Origin: Pseudomonadota bacterium | GTDB lineage: Bacteria > Pseudomonadota > Gammaproteobacteria > Steroidobacterales > Steroidobacteraceae | Reading direction: 5' to 3' | DNA: 47,330 nt | NCBI GenBank assembly: GCA_023417315.1 | Contig: JAEZFW010000058.1 | Location: forward strand, 1-47,330 | Shown here: one piece after another, positions 24,999 through 33,300 of the stretch | Layout of the letters: the number at the start of each line of letters is the position of its first letter | How positions within the stretch are numbered: position 1 is the first letter of the stretch | Notes under the pieces: model-generated | The model's input: only the letters and a program-made list of their open reading frames with translations | Told to the model about the DNA's origin: nothing | The model's database searches: none | Position numbers and translations under genes: made by a program

Positions 24999-26779
24999 GC
25001 GCTTATCAGTTCATCGATCACACGTTCGATGTCGTCGTCGTCGGCGCTGGTGGCGCTGGATTGCGCGCGACATTCGGGCTTGCGCATTCAGGTCTATCGA
25101 CCGCGTGCATCACGAAAGTGTTTCCCACGCGCAGCCACACCGTGGCGGCACAGGGTGGCATCAGTGCGGCGCTCGGCAACATGGGCGAGGACGACTGGCG
25201 CTGGCACATGTACGACACCGTCAAGGGCTCGGACTGGCTGGGCGATCAAGATGCCATCGAGTTCATGTGCAAGGAGGCGCCGAATGCCGTGATCGAGCTC
25301 GAGCATTACGGTCTGCCGTTCTCGCGTACGGAAGACGGGCGCATCTATCAACGTCCATTCGGCGGCATGACGACGCATTTCGGAAAGGGCACCGCACAGC
25401 GCACGTGCGCGGCCGCGGACCGAACGGGTCATGCGATGCTGCACACGCTGTATCAGCAGGCGCTGCGCCACGAGGCGCAGTTCTTCGTCGAGTACTTCGC
25501 GATCGATCTCATCATGGAGAACGGCGAGTGCCGCGGCGTTGTCGCGTTGAACATGGCCGATGGGACGCTCCATCGCTTCCGCGCTCACAAGACGATCCTT
25601 GCGACGGGTGGTTACGGGCGAGCCTATTTCTCCTGCACATCTGCGCACACCTGCACCGGCGACGGCAATGGAATGGTGCTGCGCGCGGGGCTGCCGCTGC
25701 AGGACATGGAATTCGTGCAGTTCCACCCCACGGGAATCTACGGCGCCGGTTGCTTGATCACAGAAGGGGTCCGCGGCGAAGGCGGGATCCTGCGCAACTC
25801 CGAGGGCGAGCGCTTCATGGAGCGCTACGCGCCGAATGCAAAGGATCTCGCGTCGCGCGATGTCGTCAGCCGCGCCATGACGATCGAGATCAGGGAGGGT
25901 CGCGGCGTTGGAACGCACAAGGATCATATCTACCTGCACCTCGAGCATCTCGGGGCGGAAGTCATTCACGAGCGCCTGCCGGGCATCGCCGAGACGGCCA
26001 AGATTTTCGCGGGGGTGGATGTGACGAAGCATCCGATCCCGGTTCTGCCGACCGTTCACTACAACATGGGTGGCATCCCTGCCAACTATCACGGAGAGGT
26101 CGTCACCGTGCGCGATGGTCATCCCGACGCGGTAGTTCCCGGATTGATGGCGGTAGGTGAGGCCGCATGCGTATCCGTTCATGGTGCAAATCGACTGGGT
26201 TCCAATTCGCTATTGGATCTCGTCGTCTTCGGGCGAGAGGCAGCGCGCTACTGTGCAGAGACAGTGAAGCCCAACACCAAGCATCGACCGCTCGATAAGA
26301 GTGCGGGCGAGCTGGCGGTCAGCCGCATCGATCGCCTGCGCAATGCCAAGGGCACGCTCAAGACGGCGGAGATCCGGCTCAACATGCAGCGCGTCATGCA
26401 GGCGCACGCGGCCGTGTTCCGCACCGGCGAGTCGTTGGAGGAGGGCGTGCGCAAGCTCTCCGAAGTGTTCGACTCGTTTGCGGAGGTTGCGGTAAGCGAC
26501 CGATCGCTCATCTGGAACAGCGATCTGATCGAGACGCTCGAGCTCGATAATCTGCTCGGTCAGGCAACGGTTACGTTGCGCTCTGCCGTGAACCGCACGG
26601 AGAGCCGAGGTGCACACGCGCGCGAAGACTACCCAGATCGCGACGATGTGAGCTGGATGAAACACACGCTTGCCTGGATCGATGACAAGGGTTCCGTGCG
26701 CTTCGACTATCGGCCCGTGCATCTGAATACGCTCACGAGCGAAGTCGAGCCGGTGCCGCCGAAAGCTCGAACGTATTGA
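24995..26779 (+). CDS. sdhA: Succinate dehydrogenase flavoprotein subunit
   Basis: Oxidises succinate to fumarate with covalent FAD. The 594 aa product has the FAD loop VVVGAGGAGLRATFGLAHSG, the His of RSHTVAAQGG that carries FAD, FGGMTTHFGKG, TGIYGAGCLITEGVRGEGG, HYNMGGIP and GANRLGSNSLLDLVVFGR. Its flavination should depend on SdhE, encoded downstream, and its assembly perhaps on the DUF1674 protein upstream. An inverted-repeat element separates it from sdhB. Confidence 0.98.
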   Translation: MSAYQFIDHTFDVVVVGAGGAGLRATFGLAHSGLSTACITKVFPTRSHTVAAQGGISAALGNMGEDDWRWHMYDTVKGSDWLGDQDAIEFMCKEAPNAVIELEHYGLPFSRTEDGRIYQRPFGGMTTHFGKGTAQRTCAAADRTGHAMLHTLYQQALRHEAQFFVEYFAIDLIMENGECRGVVALNMADGTLHRFRAHKTILATGGYGRAYFSCTSAHTCTGDGNGMVLRAGLPLQDMEFVQFHPTGIYGAGCLITEGVRGEGGILRNSEGERFMERYAPNAKDLASRDVVSRAMTIEIREGRGVGTHKDHIYLHLEHLGAEVIHERLPGIAETAKIFAGVDVTKHPIPVLPTVHYNMGGIPANYHGEVVTVRDGHPDAVVPGLMAVGEAACVSVHGANRLGSNSLLDLVVFGREAARYCAETVKPNTKHRPLDKSAGELAVSRIDRLRNAKGTLKTAEIRLNMQRVMQAHAAVFRTGESLEEGVRKLSEVFDSFAEVAVSDRSLIWNSDLIETLELDNLLGQATVTLRSAVNRTESRGAHAREDYPDRDDVSWMKHTLAWIDDKGSVRFDYRPVHLNTLTSEVEPVPPKARTY

Positions 26780-26790
26780 CTGGAGTGAGT

Positions 26791-26860
26791 AGTGATCCGC
26801 GAGTGGTGATTTGTCAATCGAGGATCGCTTGCGACCCGCGAGTCACGAGTCACGAATCAC
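26791..26860. repeat. Imperfect word-built inverted repeat (GTGATYC)
   Basis: Arm 1 (26791-26813) has GTGATCC, GCGAGTG, GTGATTT. Arm 2 (26837-26860) reads CGCGAGTCACGAGTCACGAA and then TCAC. It uses the same word as the element after nlpD, but with weaker pairing (roughly 16 of 22). The loop is about 23 bp. It begins 12 bp after the sdhA stop and lies inside the sdh operon. Confidence 0.7.
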
Positions 26861-26894
26861 GCGAACAAAACATCTACTGGTAACCATCTTCACC

Positions 26895-27677
26895 ATGGCT
26901 CAATTCCGCCTTCCGCCAAACTCGAAGATCGTCGCTGGCAAGACGTACAAGGCGCCTGCCAGTGCGAAGGACGTGCGTACGTTCAAGATTTATCGCTTCG
27001 ATCCGGAGTCCGGAGAGAATCCGCGCGTCGATACTTATGAAGTGGACATGTCGACTTGTGGGCCGATGGTTTTGGATGCGCTGATCAAGATCAAGAACGA
27101 GATCGATGCCACCCTGACATTCCGACGTTCGTGCCGAGAAGGTATCTGCGGCTCGTGCGCGATGAACATCGACGGGCTGAATACGCTCGCATGCACCAAG
27201 GCGTGCGACGACGTGAAAGGTGCAGTGAAGATCTATCCTCTGCCGCATATGCCCGTCATCAAAGATCTGGTACCCGATCTGACGAACTTTTATGCGCAAT
27301 ACGCGGCAGTAAAGCCCTGGCTGCAGACGCGCACCCCGGCGCCCCCGGATCGCGAGCGCCTGCAGACGAAAGAAGAGCAGGAGAAGATCGACCGTCCCGC
27401 GGCGTGCATCTTATGCGCATGCTGCTCGACGTCGTGCCCGAGCTACTGGTGGAACAGCGATCGCTACCTCGGACCCGCCGCATTGTTGGCAGCATATCGG
27501 TGGATCATCGATAGTCGTGACGAAGCGACTGGCGAGCGCTTGGATGGGCTCGAGGATCCGTTCCGCCTCTACCGCTGTCACACGATCATGAATTGCACGG
27601 AGGCGTGCCCCAAGGACCTCAATCCTGCGCGGGCGATTGCGGAGATCAAGAAGAAGATCGCAGAGCGGCGCCATTAG
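26895..27677 (+). CDS. sdhB: Succinate dehydrogenase iron-sulfur subunit
   Basis: Passes electrons from FAD to quinone through three Fe-S clusters. The ATG at 26895 gives 260 aa. The [2Fe-2S] ligands lie in FRRSCREGICGSCAMNI; the [4Fe-4S] and [3Fe-4S] ligands in CILCACCSTSCPSYWW and CHTIMNCTEACPKDLNPA. The frame extends upstream into the repeat element, but that part is not SdhB-like. It is separated from sdhA by 115 bp, unlike the overlapping genes before it. Confidence 0.97.
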   Translation: MAQFRLPPNSKIVAGKTYKAPASAKDVRTFKIYRFDPESGENPRVDTYEVDMSTCGPMVLDALIKIKNEIDATLTFRRSCREGICGSCAMNIDGLNTLACTKACDDVKGAVKIYPLPHMPVIKDLVPDLTNFYAQYAAVKPWLQTRTPAPPDRERLQTKEEQEKIDRPAACILCACCSTSCPSYWWNSDRYLGPAALLAAYRWIIDSRDEATGERLDGLEDPFRLYRCHTIMNCTEACPKDLNPARAIAEIKKKIAERRH

Positions 27678-27708
27678 CGCGCGGCAGCGCACCGGCGCTG
27701 CGACGCGC

Positions 27709-27824
27709 CGTGAACGGTGAACAGCGGACGGCGAACGGTGGAAGACAAGAAGGAATTCGCGACCGATAGTGAGGCTAGCCCAGACGGCTCTTCACCGTCC
27801 GCGGTTCACCGTCCGCCGTTCACC
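27709..27824. repeat. Word-built inverted repeat (GTGAACG / GCGGACG) overlapping sdhE start
   Basis: Arm 1 (27709-27742) is GTGAACG, GTGAACA, GCGGACG, GCGAACG, GTGG. Arm 2 (27791-27824) carries CGTCCGC/GTTCACC words that pair with it. The loop is 48 bp. Unlike the other elements it is partly coding: arm 2 is read in frame as part of the N-terminus of SdhE (SPSAVHRPPFTK). Confidence 0.85.
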
Positions 27825-28049
27825 AAACTGAAGTGGCGGTGTCGGCGCGGAATGCGCGAGCTGGACATCGTCCTCGAACGGTATCTGGAACAACGCTATG
27901 CTTACGCCCCGATCGCGGAGCAACAGGCATTCGAGCAGCTGCTCGAGGTGCCGGACCCGCAGTTGTTCGCGTATCTGATGCGCCGCGAAGTACCGACCGA
28001 TTCGGGATGGGTTGATGTCATCGCCAAGCTCGCCGCTTCTGACCCTTGA
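27738..28049 (+). CDS. sdhE: FAD assembly factor SdhE
   Basis: SdhE (CptB, eukaryotic SDHAF2) helps attach FAD covalently to SdhA. The conserved domain starts LKWRCRRGMRELDIVLERY with the essential RGxxE motif, followed by FEQLLEVPDPQLFAYL. About 103 aa from GTG 27738, although GTG 27717 is also open. No ATG gives a protein containing the RGxxE motif. The first ~37 residues are encoded by the inverted-repeat element and have no counterpart in typical SdhE (~80-90 aa). Overlaps cptA. Confidence 0.9.
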   Translation: MEDKKEFATDSEASPDGSSPSAVHRPPFTKLKWRCRRGMRELDIVLERYLEQRYAYAPIAEQQAFEQLLEVPDPQLFAYLMRREVPTDSGWVDVIAKLAASDP

Positions 28050-28494
28050 TGTCGAATACCGTCCAGCGGAAACCTGGATCGCGTGGGCCGCCATCATCGT
28101 CGCTGCATCCGTGCCTTGGTCCTTCCTCGCCTCTGCTCTGCCGGCGCAGCTCATTCTTTCTCTTGCACTGACCCCCCTCGTCACCGCCGGACTGATCCGG
28201 TGCGGGTGGCTGGGGAATAGACCGGAACGGGTGGTGAGCCTCAGCTGGCTCTGCGACGGCCGATGGAAGGCGACTTGCCGTGATGGGCGAGCCCTGGAAT
28301 GTGAACTGTGTCTCAACTCCCGAGTAGCTGCTGGGTGTGTGTGGCTGCAGTTGCGCGCGATCCACGCTCCCCGGCGCACATTCTCGCTATTGTTGGTGCA
28401 ACCGCCTCGATCTAATGAAGCGCTGCGGCGTCTCATCGTCCGATTGCGACTCGATGTTCCGCGTAGCGGTGCGGCCGCTGGCTCAACTCCGTGA
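28015..28494 (+). CDS. YgfX/CptA-family membrane protein
   Basis: A 159 aa protein from ATG 28015, overlapping the end of sdhE. Two hydrophobic helices (about residues 20-35 and 40-62: WIAWAAIIVAASVPW, ILSLALTPLVTAGLI), then a soluble C-terminal part with WLCDGRWKA and a basic end. This fits the YgfX family, whose genes usually lie directly after sdhE (ygfY). In E. coli the pair was described as a toxin-antitoxin-like system acting on cytoskeletal proteins, a view later questioned given SdhE's flavination role. Function here is unknown. Confidence 0.75.
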   Translation: MSSPSSPLLTLDVEYRPAETWIAWAAIIVAASVPWSFLASALPAQLILSLALTPLVTAGLIRCGWLGNRPERVVSLSWLCDGRWKATCRDGRALECELCLNSRVAAGCVWLQLRAIHAPRRTFSLLLVQPPRSNEALRRLIVRLRLDVPRSGAAAGSTP

Positions 28495-28618
28495 GAATCG
28501 GCGGCAATGGCAGCGTCCCAGCACCGGGCTTTCAGGACTCGACGACGAGTGCGTCTTGCCACATGAGCATCGCACTCATACGCCGTACGGGCAGGCGCAA
28601 ACTCAACGTAATCGAGCC

Positions 28619-28646
28619 GAACTTTCGCGGGCGCGGCCAGTCTATG
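28619..28646 (+). promoter_or_regulatory. Sigma-E-type promoter upstream of rpoE
   Basis: GAACTT at 28619-28624, a 16 bp spacer, then TCTATG at 28641-28646. This matches the sigma-E consensus (GAACTT - N16 - TCtgA-like) and lies 57 bp before rpoE, so it is the expected autoregulatory promoter of the operon. Confidence 0.75.
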
Positions 28647-28702
28647 GTTGCAGCGTTCGCCGGCCCGCTGCGCTTTGAGCTTCCGAGCAGGGATGCTGGT
28701 CG

Positions 28703-29281
28703 ATGACTCAGGATGACAACGACCAGGAGCTCGTGCGGCGTGTACAGGCTGGCGATCAGTCGGCCTTCAATCTGCTCGTGCTGAAATATCAGCATCGCGT
28801 GTTGAAGCTCGTGGGAAGGTTCGTGAACGACGCCGCAGAGGCGGAGGATGTCGCGCAGGAGGCTTTTCTCAAGGCATACCGCGCGCTACCTTCGTTCAGG
28901 GGCGATAGCGCTTTTTACACGTGGTTGTATCGAATCGCGATCAACACTGCGAAGAACGCGCTGGTAGCGCACCGACGGCGGCCAGTCGATTTCGATTTGG
29001 ATTTGCAGGATCCGGAGCAGTTCGAGCGTCAAGCAAGGCTCAAGGAAGCGGACACGCCGGAAGGCGTGTTGTTGACCGATGAGATTCGCGAAGTCGTCGA
29101 GAAGGCGATGGAGCAGCTGCCTGAGGATTTGCGGACGGCCATCGTGCTTCGCGAGCTCGAAGGCCTGTCGTATGAAGAGATCGCGGAAGCAATGGATTGT
29201 CCGGTCGGCACGGTACGCTCCCGAATCTTTCGGGCGCGCGAGGCGATCGACAAGAAGTTGAAGCCGCTGTTGGATGAATAG
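28703..29281 (+). CDS. rpoE: RNA polymerase sigma-E factor (AlgU/RpoE)
   Basis: Extracytoplasmic stress sigma factor. The 192 aa protein has region 2 (FNLLVLKYQHRVLKLVGRFV, then AEDVAQEAFLKAYRALPSF and AFYTWLYRIAINTAKN) and region 4 (LPEDLRTAIVLRELEGLSYEEIAEAM, then GTVRSRIFRAREAI). It is followed by its anti-sigma factor rseA and by rseB, so this is a full sigma-E module. A sigma-E-type promoter stands 57 bp upstream. Confidence 0.97.
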   Translation: MTQDDNDQELVRRVQAGDQSAFNLLVLKYQHRVLKLVGRFVNDAAEAEDVAQEAFLKAYRALPSFRGDSAFYTWLYRIAINTAKNALVAHRRRPVDFDLDLQDPEQFERQARLKEADTPEGVLLTDEIREVVEKAMEQLPEDLRTAIVLRELEGLSYEEIAEAMDCPVGTVRSRIFRAREAIDKKLKPLLDE

Positions 29282-29324
29282 AATCTGGACTCGATGCAAT
29301 GTGCGGAGGTCTGGATGGCCCCTC

Positions 29325-29360
29325 GGATGTCTCAAGGGATATCTCAAGGGATGTCCGCAG
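29325..29360. repeat. Three tandem 12-mers GGATRTCTCAAG
   Basis: GGATGTCTCAAG, GGATATCTCAAG, GGATGTCCGCAG in direct succession between rpoE and rseA. The third copy is diverged. It may be a small slippage product or a binding array; nothing in the sequence decides. Confidence 0.55.
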
Positions 29361-29413
29361 ATCGTTGAGGGTTTGTCCTCGGACGGTCAGGATTGAAGTT
29401 CGGGTGTAATTGC

Positions 29414-29430
29414 ACAAAATGTGGTTTTGT
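29414..29430 (+). other. Small hairpin before rseA
   Basis: ACAAAA / TTTTGT with a 5 nt loop, ending 15 nt before the rseA ATG. It is AT-rich and weak, but sits next to the ribosome-binding region, so it could slightly affect rseA translation. Confidence 0.3.
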
Positions 29431-29444
29431 AGGTTAGGGACACC

Positions 29445-30065
29445 ATGACGGATTCGATCAATGAACAGCTATCCGCATGCTTGGACGGCGAATTGCCGGA
29501 TCGAGAGCTTGCATTGCTGCTGAAAAGAATCGGTCACGATCAGGAACTGCGTGGCACGATCACGCGCTATGGGCTGATTTCCGAAACGGTGCGCACGGGA
29601 AGCGCTGCTGCGATCTCTTCCGACTTTGCGGCCCGAGTGATGGCGCAAATCCAAGCTGAGCCGCAGACGAGCGTGTCGAAGGTTCCGCACATCGCATGGC
29701 GAAGGTTGCGGCCTGTGGCAGGAATCGCGGTCGCTGCGAGCGTTGCAGCGTTGGCGCTGTTCTCCGTGCAACGGTCCGGTCTGATACCCACTGAAAGCGC
29801 AGTGGTGGATACGGCGAGCGACCCTGCGAGCACCACGGTTGCGCTCGAGGCCCCTGATCGGTACGTCGTTCCCATGACTCCCTCGAATTCGAGTGTTTTC
29901 ATTCCGGCAACTCGACTCACCAACTATGTCGTCGCTCACAGCGAATATTCCTCGCCACTTGGCCGTCGCAGCGTATTGAGCGGGGTGCTCGCGGAAGGTG
30001 AGGCCGAGATGCTGAACGAGCTGCCCGCCGAAGCCATCGTCACACCTCAGGACACGCAGCCCTGA
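29445..30065 (+). CDS. rseA: Sigma-E anti-sigma factor RseA (MucA-like)
   Basis: RseA holds sigma-E at the inner membrane until cleaved by DegS and RseP. The 206 aa product has an N-terminal anti-sigma domain (QLSACLDGELPDRELALLLKRI), one membrane helix (VAGIAVAASVAALALFSV, about residues 89-107) and a periplasmic tail with ATRLTNYVVAHSEYSSPL, as in MucA/RseA proteins. The stop overlaps the rseB start. The 163 bp gap before it is longer than usual within the operon. Confidence 0.93.
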   Translation: MTDSINEQLSACLDGELPDRELALLLKRIGHDQELRGTITRYGLISETVRTGSAAAISSDFAARVMAQIQAEPQTSVSKVPHIAWRRLRPVAGIAVAASVAALALFSVQRSGLIPTESAVVDTASDPASTTVALEAPDRYVVPMTPSNSSVFIPATRLTNYVVAHSEYSSPLGRRSVLSGVLAEGEAEMLNELPAEAIVTPQDTQP

Positions 30066-31069
30066 TGATCGTCAGCAGATTCTCAGTCGGTGTGTTGTTG
30101 CTATCTTTGGCGGCAGCAGTGCATGCCGGAGACCGCGAAGCGCGGCAATGGCTCGAGCGAATGTCCGAATCCCTTGCGACTCGTAATTACGAGGCGCGCT
30201 TCTTCCGGGTGCGCAACGAGCGTTCCGACGGCTGGCGAATCATCCATCGCGTGGAACGGGGCAAGGCGACGGAACGCCTGGTTTCGCTGGATGGGAGCGG
30301 CCGCGAATACATCCGCAACGAAGCCGAAGTCATCTGCTATCTGCCGGATCAGCGGACGGTGTTGGTCGAGAAGCGTGCGGAAGAAAGCACTTTGCTCAGC
30401 ACCGTGCCCGTGTATAGCGAACGGCTCGAGGCCAACTACAGCATCGAGCGCGGCGGTGCGACCAAGACATTAGGGCGTCGCACGCAACTCATCCTGGTCA
30501 AACCGCGAGACCAGTTTCGTTACGGCTATCGTCTGTGGCTTGATGAAGAGACGGCCATGCCGCTCAAGTCGCAGCTCTGCGATCGTAATGGCAATGTCAT
30601 CGAGCAGCTGTTGTTCGCGGAGCTGCATTTCCGCGATCGAATTTCCGCCGACAGCCTGAAACCGGCCGTGTCCGCCGACGGGTTCAAGTGGCTCTATCAG
30701 GACGCCCAGCAGCCCCGTACTCGGACTGCAAGCCTCGAGTGGGTGATTCGGGCGCCCGCTGGATTCCGACTGACGACCTGGCGCATTCAGGCGATCGCGG
30801 GATCCAGTGCGCCCGTGCAGCATTTGGTGTACTCGGACGGATTAGCTTCCGTTTCCGTGTTTATCGAACCGCGCAATCCGCAAACTGAAGCCATTCGCGG
30901 GCTCGCCAAGGTGGGCGCCGCATTCGCGTATTCCCGCGATCTAAATGGCCATCAGGTGACGGCGGTCGGAGAAGTGCCTGCGGCGACCGTCCAAGCCATT
31001 GCCGCCGGCGTCATGAAAGAAAGCGACGCAGCGGCTTCAGCATTAGCACCAGCGCCCACGACCCGCTAA
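30065..31069 (+). CDS. rseB: Sigma-E regulator RseB (MucB)
   Basis: Periplasmic protein that binds RseA and shields it from DegS, and senses mislocalised lipid or LPS. The 334 aa protein has a signal peptide (VGVLLLSLAAAVHA), then the two-domain MucB/RseB fold: NYEARFFRVRNERSDGWRIIHR, GREYIRNEAEVICYLPDQR and a C-terminal domain with HLVYSDGLASVSVFIEP. Coupled to rseA. The usual mucD/degP protease gene does not follow. Confidence 0.94.
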   Translation: MIVSRFSVGVLLLSLAAAVHAGDREARQWLERMSESLATRNYEARFFRVRNERSDGWRIIHRVERGKATERLVSLDGSGREYIRNEAEVICYLPDQRTVLVEKRAEESTLLSTVPVYSERLEANYSIERGGATKTLGRRTQLILVKPRDQFRYGYRLWLDEETAMPLKSQLCDRNGNVIEQLLFAELHFRDRISADSLKPAVSADGFKWLYQDAQQPRTRTASLEWVIRAPAGFRLTTWRIQAIAGSSAPVQHLVYSDGLASVSVFIEPRNPQTEAIRGLAKVGAAFAYSRDLNGHQVTAVGEVPAATVQAIAAGVMKESDAAASALAPAPTTR

Positions 31070-31111
31070 AGCGCGTCCGAGCGGGCTCTGAGTACGCCTC
31101 GAGGTTCAGTC

Positions 31112-31366
31112 TTGCCTCAATGGACCCTGCTAACGCGTGACGGTTGTACCCTCTGCGATGAGTTCATGCACGACCTCGCGGCGATCCTTGGCCCTGATGA
31201 GGTGAGCCGGGTACAGCTGGTCGACGTCGATGCCGATCCGGAGACCCGCCGCAAGTATGGAACTCGCATTCCGGTGCTCCTTGCGGACGGTGACATGGTC
31301 TGCCACTACCATGTCGATGGGGAGCGCATCAGACCTTACCTGACGGGTTCGGGCGCCGCCTCTTGA
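31112..31366 (+). CDS. Glutaredoxin-family protein (DUF836)
   Basis: An 84 aa thioredoxin-fold protein starting at TTG 31112 with GAGG upstream. It has the redox pair in RDGCTLCDEF (CxxC), VDVDADPETRRKYGTRIPVLL with the cis-Pro, and a C-terminal helix. In Xanthomonads a gene of this family commonly lies just before lepA (from memory). Probably a small thiol-disulfide protein of unknown partner. Confidence 0.85.
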   Translation: MPQWTLLTRDGCTLCDEFMHDLAAILGPDEVSRVQLVDVDADPETRRKYGTRIPVLLADGDMVCHYHVDGERIRPYLTGSGAAS

Positions 31367-31396
31367 GTCCGCACAGCGGGCCAGCCGAGCCTCCGC

Positions 31397-31402
31397 TATA
31401 AT
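31397..31402 (+). promoter_or_regulatory. Perfect -10 box (TATAAT) before lepA
   Basis: TATAAT at 31397-31402, 92 bp before the chosen lepA start, in CTCCGCTATAATCCGCCGCC. I see no good -35 at 16-18 bp, so the assignment rests on the -10 alone. Confidence 0.4.
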
Positions 31403-31494
31403 CCGCCGCCGATTTTTGGCGCCGAGAGCGCCTCGCTCGTCGTTTGTTGCGCGGCTTGGGCCACATCGATGTCGAGCTCAAGCTGGTGAACCTG

Positions 31495-33300
31495 ATGAAT
31501 CTGATTCGCAACTTTTCCATCATCGCCCACGTAGACCACGGCAAATCCACGCTTGCGGATCGATTCATCCAGCTCTGCGGAGGCCTCCAAGAGCGGGAGA
31601 TGGAAGCGCAGGTGCTGGATTCGATGGCGCTCGAGCGCGAGCGCGGCATCACCATCAAGGCGCAAAGCGTCTCGCTCAAGTATCGAGCACGGGACGGTCA
31701 GACTTACCAGCTCAACCTGATCGACACGCCGGGACACGTGGATTTCTCCTACGAAGTGTCACGATCGCTTGCGGCGTGTGAGGGCGCGTTGCTCGTCGTC
31801 GATGCGGCGCAGGGTGTCGAGGCGCAGAGCGTGGCGAACTGTTATACGGCCATCGAGCAGGGGCTCGAAGTCGTCCCCGTTCTGAACAAGATCGATCTGC
31901 CTTCCGCCGATCCGGCACGCGTCATCAACGAAATCGAAGAAATCATCGGCATCGAAGCGCACGACGCCATGCGCGTGAGCGCGAAGACGGGCGAGAACGT
32001 GCCGGAGTTACTCGAGGAGCTGATCAAGCGGGTCCCCGCACCGAAAGGCGATCCAACGGGCCCCTTGCAGGCATTGATCATCGACTCCTGGTTCGACAAC
32101 TACGTGGGTGTGGTCTCGCTCGTGCGCGTCATGAACGGCTCGTTGCGTACGGGCGCCAAGATCAGGGTCTGGTCGACGGGCCGCTCGCACACCGTCGATA
32201 AGTTGGGTCGCTTCACGCCGAAGTCCGTTGCAGGCGACACGCTCGAGACCGGGGAGGTCGGTTTCGTCATCGCAGGCATCAAGGACATCGATGGCGCGCC
32301 CGTCGGCGACACGATTACGCTGGATGCCAGGCCGGCGGCGGGTCCGCTCGCCGGCTTCAAGCAGGTCCAGCCTCGGGTGTTCGCAGGGTTGTTTCCGGTG
32401 CGCTCGGATGACTACGAGTCGTTCCGCGATGCGCTCGCGAAACTCAAGCTCAACGACTCCGCGCTGCACTACGAGCCGGAGGTGTCGACCGCGCTCGGCT
32501 TCGGGTTCAGGTGCGGGTTCCTGGGTCTTCTGCACATGGATATCGTGCAGGAACGGCTGGAGCGCGAATACAACCTGGACCTCGTGACGAGCGCTCCGAC
32601 CGTGGTGTACGAAGTGCTGCGCACGGATGACACGACGATCTATGTGGACAATCCTTCGAAGCTGCCGCCGTCGAATGAAATTCAGGATCTGCGTGAGCCG
32701 ATCATCACTGCGAACATCCTGTTGCCGCCCGAGCATGTCGGTGCGGTGATCAAGCTCTGCACGGAGAAGCGTGGCCGTCAGACGAAGATGCAATACCTGG
32801 GTGCGCAGGTGTCGCTGCAATACGAGATGCCGCTCGCCGAGGTCGTTCTGGATTTCTTCGATCGCCTCAAGTCGGTGAGCCGCGGGTATGCGTCCTTCGA
32901 TTACGAGTTCAATCGCTTCGAATCGGCTCCGCTCGTCAAGCTGGATATTCTCATCAACGGCGATCGAGTCGATGCCCTATCCATCATCGTCCACCGCGAT
33001 AATGCCTATCAACGCGGCCGTGAGCTCGTAGATAAGATGCAGGAGCTCATTCCGCGGCAGATGTTCGAGGTGGCGGTGCAGGCCGCGATCGGCAGCCACG
33101 TCGTGGCGCGCGCAACTGTCAAGGCGCTGCGCAAGAATGTCACCGCAAAATGCTACGGCGGCGACATTTCGCGCAAACGTAAGTTGCTAGAGAAGCAAAA
33201 AGAAGGCAAAAAGCGCATGAAGCAACTGGGGTCCGTCGAGATTCCGCAGGAGGCGTTTCTCGCGGTGTTGCAGGTGGGCAAGGACAAAGGCTCCGGATGA
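31495..33300 (+). CDS. lepA: Elongation factor 4 (LepA)
   Basis: LepA is a ribosome-bound GTPase that assists translation or subunit biogenesis. The ATG at 31495 gives 601 aa with the normal start MNLIRNFSIIAHVDHGKST (P-loop). G motifs: ITIKAQSVSL, DTPGHVDF and NKIDLP. It ends with the LepA C-terminal domain (ISRKRKLLEKQKEGKKRMK). The frame is open upstream, but the family starts here. lepB follows 130 bp later. Confidence 0.97.
   Translation: MNLIRNFSIIAHVDHGKSTLADRFIQLCGGLQEREMEAQVLDSMALERERGITIKAQSVSLKYRARDGQTYQLNLIDTPGHVDFSYEVSRSLAACEGALLVVDAAQGVEAQSVANCYTAIEQGLEVVPVLNKIDLPSADPARVINEIEEIIGIEAHDAMRVSAKTGENVPELLEELIKRVPAPKGDPTGPLQALIIDSWFDNYVGVVSLVRVMNGSLRTGAKIRVWSTGRSHTVDKLGRFTPKSVAGDTLETGEVGFVIAGIKDIDGAPVGDTITLDARPAAGPLAGFKQVQPRVFAGLFPVRSDDYESFRDALAKLKLNDSALHYEPEVSTALGFGFRCGFLGLLHMDIVQERLEREYNLDLVTSAPTVVYEVLRTDDTTIYVDNPSKLPPSNEIQDLREPIITANILLPPEHVGAVIKLCTEKRGRQTKMQYLGAQVSLQYEMPLAEVVLDFFDRLKSVSRGYASFDYEFNRFESAPLVKLDILINGDRVDALSIIVHRDNAYQRGRELVDKMQELIPRQMFEVAVQAAIGSHVVARATVKALRKNVTAKCYGGDISRKRKLLEKQKEGKKRMKQLGSVEIPQEAFLAVLQVGKDKGSG

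Noticed and set aside
25094..26182. Long minus-strand frame opposite sdhA
   Set aside because: It mirrors the conserved sdhA codons; long antisense frames are common in GC-rich DNA and this one has no family features.
27709..28494. sdhE-cptA as a toxin-antitoxin system
   Set aside because: SdhE lies behind sdhCDAB and has the flavination motif; a housekeeping role explains it better, and the toxin claim for the partner is disputed.
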